DNA of 64,000 nt, from positions 1,178,001 to 1,242,000 of the forward strand of contig NZ_PDJE01000001.1 of the NCBI RefSeq assembly GCF_002563955.1, written 5' to 3'. The stretch is from Paramicrobacterium agarici. Lineage in GTDB: Bacteria > Actinomycetota > Actinomycetes > Actinomycetales > Microbacteriaceae. Below the pieces are notes generated by a model. The model had not been told where the DNA came from. It saw nothing but the letters and a program-made list of their open reading frames with translations, and did not search any database. Positions within the stretch are counted from its first letter, which is position 1, and every line of letters begins with the position of its first letter. Of the stretch, positions 61,975 to 64,000 are shown piece by piece. Made by a program: the position numbers and the translations under genes.

Positions 61975-64000
61975 ATGGCTCATGCCCCGCACACCGGAAC
62001 CGCACGCCGATCGGCCCCCACCTGGCTGCGCGTGCTGATTCCCGTCGCGCTCATTCTGGCGTGGCTTGCCGTCGGCGGCGCCGGTGGCCAGGCCTTCGGC
62101 GAGGTTAACGATGTCGCCGAGAACGACCAGGAACAGTTTCTCCCGGCCAGCGCCGACGCCACGAAGGTCAGCGACCTGCAGACCGAGTTTCGGGGCGACG
62201 ACGTCATTCCGGCGATTCTCGTGTTCGAGCGCGACGGAGGGGTGACGGATGCTGATCACGAGGCGATCAGCGACATCGTCGACGCCGTCACAGACATCGA
62301 CGGGGTCGACGAAGACGGGGTCTCGCCGGCGATCGACTCCAAGGACGGCGAGGCGGTGCAGGTGATCGCCTCGCTCGACACCGAAATCAAGCCCGCCGAC
62401 ACCGTCGAGAAGATCCGGGGGTATCTCGACGACAACACGCCCGAAGGTCTGTATGTTGCGGTCACCGGTCCTGCGGGGCAGTCGGCAGACATCGTCGACG
62501 CGTTCAGCGGGCTCGACGGGCTGCTGCTCATCGTGGCGCTCGCCGTCGTGCTGGTCATTCTCATCGTCGTGTACCGGTCACCGATGCTGCCGCTCATCGT
62601 GCTCGGCACGAGCATGATGGCGCTGACCGCGGCTATGTTCACGGTCGTGGAGCTGGCGAAGGCCGACGTGCTCGTGCTGTCGGGGCAGACGCAGGGCATT
62701 CTGATGATCCTCGTGATTGGTGCCGCGACCGACTACTCGCTTCTCTACGTGTCTCGATATCGCGAGGCCCTTCGCGAGCTCGAGGGCAAGTGGGATGCCA
62801 CGTGGGCGGCGCTCCGCGGGTCCACGCCCGCAATCCTCGCCTCGGGCGGCACCGTGATCGCCGGTCTGCTCTGCCTTCTCGTCAGCGACCTCAACTCGAA
62901 CAAGGCCCTCGGGCCCGTCGCCGCGATCGGCATCGTCTTCGCTCTCATCGCGGCGCTCACGTTGCTGCCCGCACTGCTCTACTGGGCCGGTCGGGCCGCA
63001 TTCTGGCCGCTTCGCCCCGCGCACGGAAGCACTCACAAGCACGCGGTCAACGCGTCGTCGAAGGGGCTCTGGCCCGCCGTCGCACGCCTCGTCTCGCGTC
63101 GGCCCCGCATAATCTGGATCGCGAGCGTCGTCGTGCTCGCAGCGGCATCCTTCGGCCTTATCGGCTTGAAGGCCGACGGCGTCTCGCAGAGCGAATTCGT
63201 CACGGGACACTCGGAGGCTCGTGAGGGCCAGGGCGTTCTCGACGAGCACTTTCCGGGCGGGTCAGGGACCCCCGCGGTCATCGTCGGCCCCGAAGACGAA
63301 CTGCAGTCGATGGCCGACACGATCCTGGCAACGGACGGCGTCGACTCTCTCGCCGTGCTGACCGACGACTCTGCAAGCGGCACCGCGGAGGTCACGACGG
63401 ACGGCATCGAGCCGGCGTTCGGGCCGAACGGTCCCGTGAAGGCCGACCCGACGGTCATCGACGGGCAGATCATGCTCGAGGCGACGCTCGAGGGCCCCGG
63501 CGACTCGGCGGAGGCCGAAGAAACCGTGTCCGCGCTGCGCGAGGCGCTGCCCGACACGGGCGAGAACGCGGTGCTCGTCGGAGGAGTGGCGGCGACGGCA
63601 ATCGATACGAACGCGGCGGCCGTTCATGATCGCAACCTCGTGATCCCGCTCGTGCTCATCGTCATTCTGATCATCCTCATGATTCTGCTGCGCTCGATCC
63701 TGGCTCCCGTGCTGCTCGTGATGACCGTGGTGCTCTCGTTCGCCGCCGCGCTGGGCATCTCGTCACTCGTGTTCAACCACATCTTCGAGTTCCCCGGCGC
63801 AGACCCGAGCGTTCCGCTGTTCGGCTTCGTGTTTCTCGTCGCCTTGGGGATCGACTACAACATCTTCCTCATGACGCGCGTTCGCGAGGAGTCCGTCGCC
63901 CATGGCACGCGCGAGGGCATCGCGCGCGGTCTTGTCGCGACGGGAGGAGTGATCACGTCGGCGGGCATCGTGCTGGCGGCGACCTTCGCGGCGCTCGGCG
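61975..64000 (+). CDS. MMPL/RND-superfamily transporter (3' end missing)
   Basis: An open frame of 675 codons that runs off the right edge. Helix 1 (TWLRVLIPVALILAWLAVGG) is followed by an outer domain of about 140 residues, then a five-helix block with the diagnostic IGAATDYSLLYVSRYRE (RND GxxxDY motif). A second outer domain and second helix block include FLVALGIDYNIFLMTRVREE, the matching GxxxDY. MMPL proteins use the proton gradient to export lipids, siderophores or drugs. AAGGA lies upstream of the ATG. The repeat structure suggests that only about 50-100 residues are missing. Confidence 0.92.
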   Translation, partial: MAHAPHTGTARRSAPTWLRVLIPVALILAWLAVGGAGGQAFGEVNDVAENDQEQFLPASADATKVSDLQTEFRGDDVIPAILVFERDGGVTDADHEAISDIVDAVTDIDGVDEDGVSPAIDSKDGEAVQVIASLDTEIKPADTVEKIRGYLDDNTPEGLYVAVTGPAGQSADIVDAFSGLDGLLLIVALAVVLVILIVVYRSPMLPLIVLGTSMMALTAAMFTVVELAKADVLVLSGQTQGILMILVIGAATDYSLLYVSRYREALRELEGKWDATWAALRGSTPAILASGGTVIAGLLCLLVSDLNSNKALGPVAAIGIVFALIAALTLLPALLYWAGRAAFWPLRPAHGSTHKHAVNASSKGLWPAVARLVSRRPRIIWIASVVVLAAASFGLIGLKADGVSQSEFVTGHSEAREGQGVLDEHFPGGSGTPAVIVGPEDELQSMADTILATDGVDSLAVLTDDSASGTAEVTTDGIEPAFGPNGPVKADPTVIDGQIMLEATLEGPGDSAEAEETVSALREALPDTGENAVLVGGVAATAIDTNAAAVHDRNLVIPLVLIVILIILMILLRSILAPVLLVMTVVLSFAAALGISSLVFNHIFEFPGADPSVPLFGFVFLVALGIDYNIFLMTRVREESVAHGTREGIARGLVATGGVITSAGIVLAATFAALG

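Overview
The window is high-GC actinobacterial DNA. Several things point to Microbacteriaceae (Micrococcales): the dnaK-grpE-dnaJ-hspR operon with HspR operators, a ClpS-DUF2017 pair, a 13E12/DUF222-HNH family gene, DUF664 DinB and hydroquinone-reductase proteins suited to a mycothiol cell, DUF6421, and many leaderless-type starts. The genus cannot be fixed from the sequence alone. I see no rRNA, tRNA, CRISPR array, intact insertion sequence or prophage. Most of the window looks like ordinary chromosome with short operons.

Layout. 0-3.3 kb: an XRE regulator converging on a two-gene ClpP-like operon whose second subunit lacks the catalytic serine, then a transmembrane Ser/Thr kinase. 3.3-10.5 kb: an ABC-2 exporter, a CrtI-like FAD oxidoreductase, a RIO kinase preceded by a 19-codon ORF, a UMF1-type MFS carrier and a TM2 protein. 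10.6-15.9 kb: a PspC-linked envelope-stress module (response regulator, PspC-histidine kinase, divergent PspC/LiaF-like protein) and an ion antiporter. 16-17.8 kb: FAD monooxygenase and TetR. 17.8-22 kb: the heat-shock operon. 22-26.1 kb: tandem paralogous membrane proteins, a rRNA-type methyltransferase, thyA-folA. 26.1-26.7 kb: a decayed DUF1016 nuclease gene. 26.8-34.8 kb: metabolic genes, clpS, a glycosyltransferase, an LLM monooxygenase, an MFS drug exporter. 34.9-36.5 kb: a broken 13E12/HNH gene. 36.6-44.6 kb: two two-component systems, DinB, clpB and membrane proteins. 44.8-51.8 kb: nitroreductase, acetyl-CoA synthetase, threonine aldolase, SRPBCC protein, NatAB-like ABC exporter. 51.9-64 kb: SDR and MmyB-like regulator, a fourth two-component system, DUF6421, an amino-acid dehydrogenase, a hydrolase, an AEC transporter, xthA and an MMPL gene running off the right edge.

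How the genes work together. Protein quality control is a theme: DnaK/GrpE/DnaJ/HspR and a short ClpB share near-identical HspR-operator/-10 arrangements 21 kb apart, with ClpS and an extra ClpP pair nearby. Four HisKA_3/NarL-type two-component systems and one Ser/Thr kinase indicate heavy envelope sensing. At least nine genes have a TANNNT -10 hexamer exactly 6 nt before the start codon, the mark of leaderless mRNA, and this was used to choose starts.

The most unexplained signal is the octamer GGATGCTG (reverse CAGCATCC). By hand count it occurs about 70 times in 64 kb, on both strands about equally, in genes and between them, and once as an inverted pair forming a terminator-like hairpin. 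This resembles a DNA-uptake-type or other genome-wide recognition word and deserves a genome-scale test.
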